A DNA stretch of 64,000 nucleotides from Agreia sp. COWG (GTDB taxonomy: Bacteria; Actinomycetota; Actinomycetes; Actinomycetales; Microbacteriaceae), in the NCBI RefSeq assembly GCF_904528075.1, contig NZ_LR882035.1, positions 3,100,001 to 3,164,000 on the forward strand, read 5' to 3'. Of this stretch, positions 23,833 to 32,895 are shown in pieces. The notes under the pieces are model-generated. The model saw only the letters and a program-made list of their open reading frames with translations, was not told the origin of the DNA and did no database searches. The translations under genes were made by a program, and so were the position numbers. The number at the start of each line of letters is the position of its first letter. The stretch's first letter is position 1.

Positions 23833-24450
23833 TCAGAGCCAGCCGTTCTGCTCCGCGATGCGGGCTGCGTCGGCGCGGTTGCGACCGCCCGTCTTACCGA
23901 TCACGGCCGAGAGGTGATTGCGCACCGTGCCCTCAGACAGGTGCAGGATGCGCGCCAGGTCGGCGATCGACCCGCCCGTGCGCGCGGCAGCCAGCACGTC
24001 TGTCTCCCGCTCTGTGAGCGGCGAGTCTCCCTGCGCGAGCGACTCCGCGGCCAGCGCCGGGTCGACCACTCGAAAACCCCCGGCGATGCGGCGCACCGCG
24101 TCGGCGAGTTGGCTCGATGGCGTGTCTTTCACCACGAATCCGGATGCCCCGGCCTGCATGGCGCGGGTCAGGTATCCGGGCCTGCCGAATGTCGTCACGA
24201 TGAGCACCCGGCACTCGGGCAACGCTGAGCGCAGCTCGGCGGCCGCCGCGATGCCGTCGATCCCCGGCATCTCGATGTCGAGCAAGGCCACGTCGGGAGC
24301 CGTCCGCCGCGCGGCCTCGAGCACCTCGTCACCACGACCCACCTGGGCCACCACCTCGATGTCGACTTCGAGCGAGAGCAACGCCGCGAGCGCCCCGCGC
24401 ACCAGCGCCTGGTCATCGGCTATCAACAGCCGGATGGCCTGGCCGCTCAT
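23833..24450 (-). CDS. NarL/FixJ family response regulator (DesR-like)
   Basis: 205-residue two-component regulator. Receiver domain RLLIADDQALVRGALAALLS with phosphoacceptor Asp in VALLDIEMPGIDG and Lys in FVVKDTPSS. C-terminal LuxR-type HTH SPLTERETDVLAAARTGGSI to HLSEGTVRNHLSAVIGKTG. The ATG at 24450 overlaps the kinase stop (ATGA). Together with the kinase it probably controls the adjacent ABC-2 exporter. Confidence 0.9.
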   Translation of the reverse strand: MSGQAIRLLIADDQALVRGALAALLSLEVDIEVVAQVGRGDEVLEAARRTAPDVALLDIEMPGIDGIAAAAELRSALPECRVLIVTTFGRPGYLTRAMQAGASGFVVKDTPSSQLADAVRRIAGGFRVVDPALAAESLAQGDSPLTERETDVLAAARTGGSIADLARILHLSEGTVRNHLSAVIGKTGGRNRADAARIAEQNGWL

Positions 24451-25649
24451 CGGGTCACCCGATTTCGGCCGCGCGCCTCGCGAGGTAGGGACACACGCAG
24501 CGAGAACCCACCCAGATCGCTCTGTCCCACCGAGAGTCGCCCCCCGGCGGCCTCGACCCGCTCGCGCAGACCATTCAGTCCGGTGCTCCACGGATCACCG
24601 TCGGCCAGGCCGATCCCGTCGTCGGCAACCTCGATCTCGCCCTCACTGAAGACGATCCGACAGCGCGAGGCCCTGGCGTGCCGCACCACGTTGGTGACCC
24701 CCTCGCGAATCACCCAGCCCACGAGTTCCCTCTGCTCCGCGGGGATGGCATCGACAGATGACGGAAGCTCCGCGAGCAGCTCGGCCGCCGACAACGCGCC
24801 GCGCGCCGCGGCCAGCTCACCGCTCGCCGTCGTGGCCCGATACCCCGACACGGTGGCGCGCACGTCGGCCAGGGCGCCCCGCGCCAGCGCCTCGACGTCG
24901 ACGATCTCGGCGCGGGCCCTCGACATGTCCACATCCATGAGGCGCACGGCGAGATCGGCCTTCACCGTGATGACGGTCAGGGAATGACCCAGAATGTCGT
25001 GGATGTCCCGCGCCACCCGACCCCGCTCTCGTTCGGCCGTCACGAACTCGAGCTGTTCCTGCGTCGCCCGAAGCTCATTGATCACCGCGATCGTGCGACC
25101 GAAGGCGGCCATGAGCAGCGAGATGGAGAGGATGATCACGGGCTGGATCAACAGCGATTCCGACCATCTGTACTGCGTGAGTTGAATAACCAGCGCGGTC
25201 AAGCCGAGGGCACTGATGATGCTGATGGTGACCGACCACCTGAACATGCACATGCCCACGATCACGCCCACATAGGTCCAGAGCCCGACGACGTCGCCTC
25301 CGAGCCACGGGATGAACAGCAGACTCATGGCGAACAGCGTGCCGCAGACCACGAGGCGACCCCTGGCCGAGAGGCTCCAGGAGATCGGGGCCGCCACCAT
25401 GAATGCTGCGCCGTAGAGCACGGCGAGCGCGACCCCGATGATCACCCAGACCGGTTGAGGCTTCGCCCCGACCATGGCGGGAATCATCGAAAACACCCAG
25501 AAGAGCGAGATCGCAGCACCGAAATACCAGCTCCTCGTTCGCGACGACCTGAGCACGTCGGCCCATCGAATCGCGGGGCCGGCATCCGTTCTCGCCACAC
25601 GAACGGGCCAGCCGGGCCCAAACCCCTTCGCTTCTGCGATCTTCGTCAC
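24447..25649 (-). CDS. Sensor histidine kinase (HisKA_3, DesK-like)
   Basis: 400-residue membrane kinase. Six hydrophobic segments between residues ~40 and 200 and no extracellular domain, as in membrane-sensing DesK kinases. Phospho-His in VARDIHDILGHSLTVITVK; ATPase domain with VGWVIREGVTNVVRHARASR (N box) and EVADDGIGL (G1). It lies downstream of an ABC exporter on the same strand with a 68-base gap, the usual LiaRS/DesKR plus ABC-2 arrangement. Confidence 0.9.
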   Translation of the reverse strand: MTKIAEAKGFGPGWPVRVARTDAGPAIRWADVLRSSRTRSWYFGAAISLFWVFSMIPAMVGAKPQPVWVIIGVALAVLYGAAFMVAAPISWSLSARGRLVVCGTLFAMSLLFIPWLGGDVVGLWTYVGVIVGMCMFRWSVTISIISALGLTALVIQLTQYRWSESLLIQPVIILSISLLMAAFGRTIAVINELRATQEQLEFVTAERERGRVARDIHDILGHSLTVITVKADLAVRLMDVDMSRARAEIVDVEALARGALADVRATVSGYRATTASGELAAARGALSAAELLAELPSSVDAIPAEQRELVGWVIREGVTNVVRHARASRCRIVFSEGEIEVADDGIGLADGDPWSTGLNGLRERVEAAGGRLSVGQSDLGGFSLRVSLPREARGRNRVTR

Positions 25650-25717
25650 CGGCTCACCCTATTGCTCGAACCTGCTGCGACCGCTCGTCACGCTTGCTCG
25701 CGTCACGCTGGCCCCGG

Positions 25718-26548
25718 TCACGCTCGCTTCGTGTCGCGTCGGAAGAACACGACCGTGCCCCACAGAAAGACGGCGAGCCAGACCAGCGCGTTCACCAGGG
25801 CGGCGAGGTCGAACCCCTCACCGGTCAGCGGCGCCCGAGCCAGCTGACTGATTCCGTAGACCGGGGTGAATTTCGCGATCACCTGCATGAAGTCGGGCAT
25901 CGTGCTGAGCGGGTAGAAGAGACCGCCGAGAAAAGACAGCAGCACGATCACGAGGCTCGTGGCCTGGGCCGCGTTCTCACCCGGAACCATGTAGCCGACC
26001 ATCAGGCCGAGGGTGGTGAAGACCGCTCCCGCGAGCAGCCATCCGGCCACGCCCGTCACGACCCACTGCGCGGCAGACAGCTGGATGCCGCTGAGCGCGC
26101 CGGCCGCGTAGGTCGCCAGCACCGCCACCAGCCCGAGGGCCAACCCGGCGATCATCTTGATGACCACGTTCACCAGGGGGTTGATGGGGGTCAGCCGCAG
26201 CTGGCGGCTCCAGCCCTGAGCGCGTTCCACGGCCACGGATGCGCCGGTCTGGGTCGCTGACATCATCGCGCCGTACATGGCCATCGACACCATGATGTAC
26301 GCGCCGACGGAGACGCCTCCGTCGGCCAACGGGGTGGCCGTGAGCTGCTCGTCGCGCTGGGGGTAGCCGATGATCACGAACATGAGCACCGGAAAGAGCA
26401 GCGTGAAGAACAGGGTGCGGCGGTTGCGCAGCTTGCGGGCCAGCTCGATGCGCAGATAGGTGAGGGTGAAGCCGCCGAGCGGAGGCACGCTGCGATCGAG
26501 CGAGACGCGGGCGGAAGGCGCGGTGCGGGTGGGGGCCTGGGCGGTCAT
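25718..26548 (-). CDS. ABC-2 type exporter permease
   Basis: 276-residue membrane subunit with six helices. N-terminal TYLRIELARKLRNRRTLFFT leading into the first helix, and the ABC-2 signature area SLVIVLLSFLGGLFYPLSTM. Such permeases export lipids, peptides or drugs. It overlaps the ATPase gene by 4 bases. Substrate unknown; natural-product or antimicrobial resistance is the usual role next to DesKR-type systems. Confidence 0.88.
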   Translation of the reverse strand: MTAQAPTRTAPSARVSLDRSVPPLGGFTLTYLRIELARKLRNRRTLFFTLLFPVLMFVIIGYPQRDEQLTATPLADGGVSVGAYIMVSMAMYGAMMSATQTGASVAVERAQGWSRQLRLTPINPLVNVVIKMIAGLALGLVAVLATYAAGALSGIQLSAAQWVVTGVAGWLLAGAVFTTLGLMVGYMVPGENAAQATSLVIVLLSFLGGLFYPLSTMPDFMQVIAKFTPVYGISQLARAPLTGEGFDLAALVNALVWLAVFLWGTVVFFRRDTKRA

Positions 26549-27486
26549 GCGTTTTCTCCTTCGGAGGTGAGGGCGAGAAAGACGCTCTCGAGGTTCTGGG
26601 CGGTGACCTCGACGTCGTGCGCCGCGGTCTGGGTGAGCAGGTAGCGGGCCACGGCGTCGGAGTCTTTCGTGTGGATGGTGACGCGATGGCCGTTGGCCTC
26701 GGCGCTGTCGACCGCGGGCAAGGCCGCGAGCGCGGACAGGTCGGCATCCGGCACCGTGGCGTGCACGACGCGACCCGACACCAGGTTCTTGATGTCGGCC
26801 GTGGCGCCGTCTGCGACGATGCGGCCGCGGCTCATCAGCACGATGCGATCGGCGTACTCGTCGGCCTCGTCGAGGTAGTGCGTGGCGAAGAGCACCGTGC
26901 GACCGCGATCGGCGTCGGCCCTGATGGCGCTCCAGAAGGCGCGGCGTCCCTCGACGTCCATTCCCGTGGTGGGCTCGTCGAGAATCAGCAGGCCGGGGTC
27001 GGAGAGCAGCGCCATGGCGAAGCGCAGCCGCTGCTGCTCACCACCCGAGCAGACGCCCACCCGCCGGGCCGCGAGGTGCCGGATGCCGGCTCGGTCGAGC
27101 ACCTCGTCGACCGGGCGGGTCTCGGTGAACAGGCTGGCGGTGAGCTGCAGCGTCTCTCGCACGGTGAGGTCCTTCAGCAGGCCTCCCGTCTGGAGAACCG
27201 CCGAGACGAGGCCGCGCGAGATGGCGCCACGCGGGGAGTGGCCGAACACCGTCACCTCTCCGGAGTCGGGCTGGGCAAGACCCAGGATCATGTCGATGGT
27301 GGTTGTCTTGCCGGCACCGTTCGGGCCGAGAAAGGCCACGATCTCGCCGGGCTGAACGACGAGATCGACGCCGGCGACGGCGGTCATCGCCCCGTAGCTC
27401 TTCGTGATGGCGGAGGCCGAGATGGCCGGGGGCAGGGCGGCGTCGGCGCGTGGAGCGGCGGTCGCGGGCTCGGAGAGGGAGGTCAT
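26545..27486 (-). CDS. ABC-2 type exporter ATP-binding protein
   Basis: 313-residue ATPase. Walker A LGPNGAGKTT, Q-loop VLQTGGLLKDLTV, signature VCSGGEQQRLRFAMAL (the canonical LSGGQ begins with Cys here), Walker B LLILDEPTTGMDVEG and switch His in LFATHYLDEADEY. The C-terminal ~80 residues are the DrrA/NatA-type extension. First gene of an exporter plus two-component cluster. ATG at 27486. Confidence 0.9.
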   Translation of the reverse strand: MTSLSEPATAAPRADAALPPAISASAITKSYGAMTAVAGVDLVVQPGEIVAFLGPNGAGKTTTIDMILGLAQPDSGEVTVFGHSPRGAISRGLVSAVLQTGGLLKDLTVRETLQLTASLFTETRPVDEVLDRAGIRHLAARRVGVCSGGEQQRLRFAMALLSDPGLLILDEPTTGMDVEGRRAFWSAIRADADRGRTVLFATHYLDEADEYADRIVLMSRGRIVADGATADIKNLVSGRVVHATVPDADLSALAALPAVDSAEANGHRVTIHTKDSDAVARYLLTQTAAHDVEVTAQNLESVFLALTSEGENA

Positions 27487-27607
27487 GACACCAGACTCTC
27501 TCCCGCCGAGGCCCGCAACCTGCGTCGAAACTCATCGATCGCCGGTGACATATGTCATGTGCGGGGGCGGCCGCGGCGTTGCCTGACGGCGCCCGAATGT
27601 AGCGGGC

Positions 27608-28078
27608 CTACGACAGGCGCTTGCGCATCCGAGTCGATTCGGTGTCGTAGCCGAGCCTCTCGTAGAGCCGCCGGGCGCCCGTGTTGAAGCCGAACACGTT
27701 GAGGCCGATCGACAATGCGCCTCGCTCGCGTGCTAGCTCTTCCGCCTCCGCGATCGCGGCCGCGGCGATTCCCCGGCCTCGGTGCGGTTCGTCGACCTGA
27801 ATGTCCCAGAGCCACCAATCCGAAGCCGCGCCCGCGGTGGCCGGCCCCACCCAGATCCACCCTGCTTCGACACCCTCGACGACGATGTGCATCACCAGGT
27901 GATCGGCAGGCCGTTCGCCGCCGGGAAAGAGCTGCTGCCACTCGCGATCAGACGCGGCCTGCGCCGATTCACGCGCCTGCCCGGCCAGCACTCGAGCCTC
28001 GACGTAATCGCGGCTGGCCCTCGCCCTCCACGCTGCCAGGCGGTCGTCGGGGATGGGCGTCAGCGAGATGTCAGTCAC
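27608..28078 (-). CDS. GNAT family N-acetyltransferase
   Basis: 156-residue acetyltransferase. Acetyl-CoA site WDIQVDEPHRGRGIAAAAIA, then LSIGLNVFGFNTGARRLYER (N-x-x-A-x-x-L-Y) and LGYDTEST. It resembles MSMEG/MshD-like small GNATs, but the substrate is unknown. Monocistronic between the ABC cluster and a CGNR regulator. Confidence 0.86.
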   Translation of the reverse strand: MTDISLTPIPDDRLAAWRARASRDYVEARVLAGQARESAQAASDREWQQLFPGGERPADHLVMHIVVEGVEAGWIWVGPATAGAASDWWLWDIQVDEPHRGRGIAAAAIAEAEELARERGALSIGLNVFGFNTGARRLYERLGYDTESTRMRKRLS

Positions 28079-28129
28079 CCTACGAAGATAAAGCCCTGCC
28101 GGTGGCGATGGATGAGAGTTGGCATAGCG

Positions 28130-28663
28130 TCAGCGCCGCGCCCGCTCCGCGTGCGCTCGCGCCTTCATGCGGTTGCCGCACGTCGCCATCGAGCACCACT
28201 TGGCCGTGCCCGGCCGGCTGTGGTCGACGAGAAAGAGGTTGCACTCCTCGTTGGCGCAGGGTCGCAGGCGGCCGGGCAGCTGCCGCACGACGGCCGACCA
28301 GGCCAGCACACTGCGCACGGCGAGCCGATCGTCGGCGGGTGCGCGAAGCATCCAGCGAATGCCGGTGGGCGTCACCTCGGGCACCTGCACAGCCTGTGCG
28401 AGCAGTTCGGCCAGCTCTTCCATAGCCCCGGTCACCGACGTACGCTCGCCGTCGCGAGTGCCCTCGATCGCCTCGGCCCGGATGGCGGCGTGCAGCGCCG
28501 CACGCGCCTGGCGCAGCCGCGCCACCTCGGCCTGCGAGCCCTGGCCACCCAGCGCGGTCACCAGCTCTGCACCGGATATGCCGTCGAGCTGATCCGTCTC
28601 GGCACCGTCGATCACGGGCGAGCTGTTCAGCACTGCCAACAGCAGCTCCTCGTCGTCGATCAT
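28130..28663 (-). CDS. CGNR zinc-finger / ABATE domain transcription factor
   Basis: 177-residue predicted regulator. The C-terminal zinc finger RPCANEECNLFLVDHSRPG, then KWCSMATCGNRMKARAHAER, carries two C-x4-C pairs and the diagnostic CGNR. The N-terminal part is an ABATE-like ligand domain. ATG at 28663 (MIDDEELLLAVLN) chosen over a start at 28699. It is divergent from the alpha/beta hydrolase and, as is usual for this family, probably controls it. Confidence 0.86.
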   Translation of the reverse strand: MIDDEELLLAVLNSSPVIDGAETDQLDGISGAELVTALGGQGSQAEVARLRQARAALHAAIRAEAIEGTRDGERTSVTGAMEELAELLAQAVQVPEVTPTGIRWMLRAPADDRLAVRSVLAWSAVVRQLPGRLRPCANEECNLFLVDHSRPGTAKWCSMATCGNRMKARAHAERARR

Positions 28664-28753
28664 GGTCGCCTCGTCTCCTCGTTGCTGTGCGTTTCGCACC
28701 GAGACCCATGCTACCGTCTCGCTAACCGATAAAACTATTCAAAGGGGTTATTC

Positions 28754-29629
28754 ATGGTCACCGTTCATCACCGCACCATTCGCGTCGACGGACTCGATGT
28801 CTTCTGGCGCGAGGCCGGTCCTGCCGATGCGCCGGTTCTGCTTCTGCTTCACGGCTACCCGACGAGCTCGCACATGTTCCGGCACCTCATTCCCGCACTC
28901 ACCGACACCTATCGAGTGATCGCACCTGATCTGATCGGCTTCGGCCGGTCGTCGGCGCCCCGCGTCGACGACTTCGACTACACCTTTGACAACCTCACCT
29001 CGGTGACTCGGGCGTTCATCAAGGCCATCGGCGTGCAGAAGTACACGATCTATGTGCAGGACTACGGCGCCCCGGTCGGCTGGCGCCTCGCCCTCGCCGA
29101 CCCCATCGCCGTGCAGGGCGTCATCTCGCAGAACGGCAACGCCTACGAAGAGGGCTTCGTTCCCGCTTTCTGGGATGCGATCTGGGCCGACGCGGCGCAG
29201 CAGACCGACGACACCCGCGACGCCCTGCGCCCCGCACTGGCCCGCGAGGCGGTCGAGTGGCAGTACACCCACGGTGTGCCCGACCCCTCGACGATCGATC
29301 CGGATGCGTGGGAGCACGACCTCGCGCTGCTCGCGCGCCCGGGCGTCGACGCCGCCCAGCTGGCCCTGTTCAGAAACTACGCGAGCAATCGCGAGCTCTA
29401 CCCGGCGGTGCACGAGTGGCTTCGAACGTCGGGAGTGCCTGTGCTGGCCATCTGGGGAAAGAACGACGAGATCTTCGACGCCCGCGGGGCCGAGGCTTTC
29501 CTGCGCGACGCGCCGGATGCCCGCATCGAGCTTCTCGACGGCGGTCACTTCCTGCTCGAATCCCACCTGGATCGAGTCGCCGAGGTCATCCGCGAGTGGC
29601 GCAGCGCGTTCTCGCAGTCGCAAAAATGA
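28754..29629 (+). CDS. Alpha/beta hydrolase, haloalkane dehalogenase/epoxide hydrolase-like
   Basis: 291-residue hydrolase with an aspartate nucleophile: YVQDYGAPVGWRLA fits dehalogenases and epoxide hydrolases rather than serine esterases. Oxyanion region LLLHGYPTSSHMFRHLIPAL, acid residue in AIWGKNDEIFDA and His in LLDGGHFLLESHLDRV. Its 3' end contains a 40-base segment repeated at 33181-33220. Upstream, GGTTATTC abuts the start; the divergent CGNR gene lies 90 bases away. Confidence 0.87.
   Translation: MVTVHHRTIRVDGLDVFWREAGPADAPVLLLLHGYPTSSHMFRHLIPALTDTYRVIAPDLIGFGRSSAPRVDDFDYTFDNLTSVTRAFIKAIGVQKYTIYVQDYGAPVGWRLALADPIAVQGVISQNGNAYEEGFVPAFWDAIWADAAQQTDDTRDALRPALAREAVEWQYTHGVPDPSTIDPDAWEHDLALLARPGVDAAQLALFRNYASNRELYPAVHEWLRTSGVPVLAIWGKNDEIFDARGAEAFLRDAPDARIELLDGGHFLLESHLDRVAEVIREWRSAFSQSQK
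29563..29602 (+). repeat. Direct repeat, copy A (inside hydrolase gene)
   Basis: 40 bases near the 3' end of the hydrolase, matching 33181-33220 in 38 of 40 positions and in the same reading frame (HLDRVAEVIREWR here). The partner copy sits in a decayed region 3.6 kb away in the same orientation. Confidence 0.85.
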
Positions 29630-29639
29630 TCGGTGTTGG

Positions 29640-29830
29640 TCAGTAGTGGTAAAGAGCACGGCAGTCACCACCAGTGCAACCGTCGTGAGGGCAAACGGTC
29701 GTCGTTCTCTCACGACCGCGGTGCGTGGACGCGGACGCCGTGGGATCAGAAGAACCAGCGCAATTCCCACCGCCGAAGGAAGCAGCGATCGGTTTCCGGC
29801 GATTGCGACTCCCCGCGACCTCAGCGCCGA
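29640..29830 (-). pseudogene. Possible membrane-protein remnant
   Basis: The 220 bases between the hydrolase and the cupin gene hold no intact gene. On the minus strand one frame reads like two transporter helices (NRSLLPSAVGIALVLLIPRR and RPFALTTVALVVTAVLFTTT), then runs into the antisense of the hydrolase. It has no credible start or own stop. It could be the tail or middle of a lost transporter gene, or chance hydrophobicity in GC-rich DNA. Confidence 0.3.
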
Positions 29831-29849
29831 TCACTGACATCATCGAAGC

Positions 29850-30197
29850 ATGAGCGAAGCCCCGGTCGAACGAACGCCTCTGAGTACCGTGAAGCTGGAT
29901 GGAGCCCCGAGCTTCGCGTCCATCGACGTGCGGCGCATCACCATCGCGGCCGGCTTCCACGCCGGCCCGCACTGGCACAACGGACCCGTCTTCGGCGTCA
30001 TCGAATCCGGGTCCGTGTTCTTTCAGGTGGGCGCCGAAGCCCAATCCGTTCTGCGCGCCGGCGACACCTTCTACGAGCCAGCCGACAAGACGATCGCTCG
30101 CTTCGACGCAACCGACGAGGGCGTCACTTTCCTGGCCTGGTTCCCCATGCCCACAGGCGTAGAACCCGAACTGACGATGGGCGAACTGCCCAGCTAG
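29850..30197 (+). CDS. Cupin domain protein
   Basis: 115-residue single cupin barrel. Motif 1 region IAAGFHAGPHWHNGPVFGVI holds three histidines and a potential metal site; motif 2 region VLRAGDTFYEPADKTI. It resembles small cupins of unknown function that act as isomerases or binding proteins. ATG at 29850. Stand-alone. Confidence 0.85.
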   Translation: MSEAPVERTPLSTVKLDGAPSFASIDVRRITIAAGFHAGPHWHNGPVFGVIESGSVFFQVGAEAQSVLRAGDTFYEPADKTIARFDATDEGVTFLAWFPMPTGVEPELTMGELPS

Positions 30198-30290
30198 GGC
30201 GACCCGCTCCGAATGCCAGTGAGCGTCGATGAGCGACGCGGAAACCCTCCACCACGGTAAGCCCGCCGTCCGCGCTCGACTACCGCGCCG

Positions 30291-31478
30291 TTACAACCGC
30301 GGAAGCGTCAGCGTCACCCGCAAGCCGTCGGGCTCGTTGCGCTCGAGCCGCAGCTCGGCCGAGTGCACGTCGGCGATCGAACGAACCAGGGCGAGGCCCA
30401 GGCCGTGGCCGTCGGTACGGCTAGCCCCTCGGCGCAGGCGCTGCTCGGCCCGCACGAACGGCTCGGTGAGCGATTCGAGGTCGACGCCGGCCAGATCGGC
30501 TCCCCCATTGCTCACCGTGAGAACCGCGGCCGGGGCACCGGATGCTGCCGCTACCCCGTTCGCGACGGAGGTCTCGAGGTAGCCCCCGTCGACGTTGTGC
30601 AGCACGGCATTGCGAACGAGGTTGACAATGGCGCGGGCGAGCAGCACCCGGTCGCCGGCGACCCGAATCGCACCCGACCCTACCCCTGAAGCGAGACCCA
30701 TACCCGACGAATCCGAGCCAGCCTGGCCAGGGATCGAGACCCGCACGGTGAGGCGCCGCCGCTCGATGTCAGCGTGGTTGTCGCTCAGCGCAGCATCCAC
30801 AAGCTCCGACAGGTCGACCACGTCGTTCAGCGGGCTCTGCGCTGTCGAGGTGAGCGCCAGCAGCGCGGCGGTGATCGAAATCATCTGCTCGTTCACGGCG
30901 GCCAAGCGTGCCAGAGTGTCAGCGGCCAGCGGATCGTTCGCCGCCTGGCGCCGGGCCACGTGCAGAATCGTCTTCGTTGTCGCCAACGGGGTGCCGAGCT
31001 CGTGGGCAGCGTTCGCGGCGAAGCGCGCATTCGTGGCGAACGAGGTTTCGAGCCGAGAGAGCATGGTGTCGAACGTGGCGGCGAGGGTTCCGATCTCGTC
31101 GGCTGGACCGCGCAGATCGAGCCGCGTGTTCAGCGAACGCTCGTCGATCGTGCGCACCAGCGTGGTGAGGTCGGTCAGGGGTTTGAGCACGCGCCCAGCA
31201 ACGAGATAGCTCACCAGACCGCCCAGAATGCCGACAACCAGCACGATCGGCACTGACGCGATGGCGAACAGTCTCAGAACGTCGCCCTTTCCCTGAACGT
31301 AGACGACGGGCCAGAAGGCCGACGGATAGGGCCCGTAGGTGAACTCGTAGCCGGGGATGATCGCCAGCATCACCCACACCCCGGCGAGCACGATCAGCGT
31401 CGATGCCACCAAGAGGCTCGTATAGGTGAACGTGAGTCGGGCCCGGATGCTCAGCCGCCGCCCGCGCTCAACCGCCAT
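30291..31478 (-). CDS. Sensor histidine kinase (HAMP, HisKA)
   Basis: 395-residue classical membrane kinase. Helix 1 around residues 15-40, a short extracellular loop (YEFTYGPYPSAFWPVVYVQG), helix 2 at ~70-95, then HAMP (GRVLKPLTDLTTLVRTI). Phospho-His in NAAHELGTPLATTK; N box VNLVRNAVLHNV; G2 GHGLGLALVRSIAD. The ATG at 31478 overlaps the regulator gene by 11 bases. Partner of the OmpR-type regulator upstream; the pair probably senses the cell envelope. Confidence 0.88.
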   Translation of the reverse strand: MAVERGRRLSIRARLTFTYTSLLVASTLIVLAGVWVMLAIIPGYEFTYGPYPSAFWPVVYVQGKGDVLRLFAIASVPIVLVVGILGGLVSYLVAGRVLKPLTDLTTLVRTIDERSLNTRLDLRGPADEIGTLAATFDTMLSRLETSFATNARFAANAAHELGTPLATTKTILHVARRQAANDPLAADTLARLAAVNEQMISITAALLALTSTAQSPLNDVVDLSELVDAALSDNHADIERRRLTVRVSIPGQAGSDSSGMGLASGVGSGAIRVAGDRVLLARAIVNLVRNAVLHNVDGGYLETSVANGVAAASGAPAAVLTVSNGGADLAGVDLESLTEPFVRAEQRLRRGASRTDGHGLGLALVRSIADVHSAELRLERNEPDGLRVTLTLPRL

Positions 31479-32196
31479 GACCCGGGGCTCCCGCGGCCTC
31501 ACTACCGCCCACCTCCGCATCCGTGCTCGAGGCCACCTCAGCGGCCACCCGGTAGCCGACGCCCGGCACGGTCACGATCGCGGCCGGATCGCCGAGCTTC
31601 TTGCGCAGCACCGAGATGGTGATGCGCACCGCGTTCGTGAAGGGATCCGCGTTCTCGTCCCACGCCCGCTCCAGCAGCTGCTCAGCGCTCAGCACCCCGC
31701 CCTGCGCCTGCATGAGCGTCTCGAGCACGGCGAACTCCTTGCGGCTGAGTTTCACGTAGCGATCGCCTCGATACACCTCGCGTCTGTGGGCATCGAGGCG
31801 CAGATCACCCGCCAGTAGCACGGGCGGTAGCGAGCGGCCTCGCCGACGAGCCAGGGTGCGCACACGCGCCACGAGCTCCTCGAATTCGAACGGCTTCGTC
31901 AGATAGTCGTCGGCGCCCAGTTGCAGACCGCCGACGCGGTCGCGCAGACTGCCAGCGGCCGTCAGCATGAGAACGGGCGGGCCATCTGGATCGGCGGCCA
32001 CCCGGGCGCAGACGTCGTCGCCGTGCACTCCCGGAATGTCGCGGTCGAGCACCACGACGTCGTAGTCATTGATCGAGAGTCGCTCGAGGGCAGCCTCGCC
32101 GTCGTTCACGATGTCGGAGGCAATGGCCTCCAGCCTGAAGCCGGCACCGATGGCGTCGGCGAGCAGCGGCTCGTCTTCGACGATCAGAACTCGCAT
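31468..32196 (-). CDS. OmpR/PhoB family response regulator
   Basis: 242-residue regulator. Receiver RVLIVEDEPLLADAIGAGFR, Asp in VVVLDRDIPGVHG, Lys in YLTKPFEFEELVARV. C-terminal winged helix VKLSRKEFAVLETLMQAQGG to RITISVLRKKLGDP and VPGVGYRV. The ATG at 32196 follows an upstream extension that would run through the palindrome at 32245-32264, so the shorter start is preferred. Divergent from a secreted-protein gene that it may control. Confidence 0.88.
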   Translation of the reverse strand: MRVLIVEDEPLLADAIGAGFRLEAIASDIVNDGEAALERLSINDYDVVVLDRDIPGVHGDDVCARVAADPDGPPVLMLTAAGSLRDRVGGLQLGADDYLTKPFEFEELVARVRTLARRRGRSLPPVLLAGDLRLDAHRREVYRGDRYVKLSRKEFAVLETLMQAQGGVLSAEQLLERAWDENADPFTNAVRITISVLRKKLGDPAAIVTVPGVGYRVAAEVASSTDAEVGGSEAAGAPGHGG

Positions 32197-32244
32197 GGTC
32201 ACGCCCCTTCTGGTCACAGCCAACCACGCGGGGCGTGTGCAAAA

Positions 32245-32264
32245 CGTATGGGTTTTCGCATACG
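32245..32264. promoter_or_regulatory. Inverted repeat CGTATG-N8-CATACG
   Basis: Perfect 6-bp arms in the 148-base gap between the OmpR-type regulator and the divergent secreted-protein gene. A candidate regulator binding site, though the spacing differs from the direct repeats typical of OmpR-family proteins. Confidence 0.4.
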
Positions 32265-32344
32265 GGGTCACAACACCGGCGCTCGTTGACTCGAGTCACC
32301 GCGTTCGAATCGAACTCGGAACGATATTGGAAGCGAGAACTCAC

Positions 32345-32839
32345 ATGAAGCTCATCACCCGCACCACCGTGATCACCATCGCAGCAGCAGCCGCACTGCT
32401 CGCCACGGGCCTGGTAGCGCCGGCCGCGTTCGCCGACGAGACCGCACCCGCACCCGCGTCATCCCCCGCTGCGGTCGACTACGAGGCGCCCGTCGCACCT
32501 ACGGCAGAGCAGCTCGCCGCAGCGGGGCTCACCGCATCCGGCCTCACGATCACGCCGGGCGCCGGCTCGTACACCGTGACCATCGACTCGCTCAGCCTGG
32601 CGAACGGCGTGCAGGCCGCGACGCTGAGCATCGGCGACAACCGCTCGCACAACGGCGGCGTGAACTACACCGACTGGGTCGACGTGACGGCCGCGAACAA
32701 CGGCACCGCCTATACGGTCACCATCCCGGCCGATGCGGGCGAGTACACCGTGACGGTCAGCGCCGGCTACACCGCGGCAGACGGCAACCCGCTGCTCGGC
32801 AACCTCGCCGAGACCTCAGTTCCGGTCGCCGCGAAGTAA
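32345..32839 (+). CDS. Secreted protein of unknown function
   Basis: 164-residue exported protein. Signal peptide with hydrophobic core TIAAAAALLATGLVAPAAFA and a likely cut after AFA (residue ~30). The mature part has a Pro/Ala-rich linker then a beta-rich domain: SGLTITPGAGSYTVTIDSLS, RSHNGGVNYTDWVDVTAANN, VTIPADAGEYTVTVSAGYTA. No cysteines or anchor. The two VTI/VTV blocks suggest an immunoglobulin-like sandwich. Divergent from the OmpR-type two-component genes. ATG at 32345. Confidence 0.8.
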   Translation: MKLITRTTVITIAAAAALLATGLVAPAAFADETAPAPASSPAAVDYEAPVAPTAEQLAAAGLTASGLTITPGAGSYTVTIDSLSLANGVQAATLSIGDNRSHNGGVNYTDWVDVTAANNGTAYTVTIPADAGEYTVTVSAGYTAADGNPLLGNLAETSVPVAAK

Positions 32840-32844
32840 CACTC

Positions 32845-32876
32845 GAGGCCCGGCAGGCTCCTGTCGGTCGGGCCTC
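32845..32876 (+). terminator. Terminator hairpin
   Basis: GAGGCCCG (32845-32852) pairs with CGGGCCTC (32869-32876); inner bases CGGCAGG / CCTGTCGG extend the stem with one irregularity. It sits 6 bases after the secreted-protein stop. No T-tract. Confidence 0.65.
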
Positions 32877-32895
32877 ACGGGTCGCGCGGACTCTT

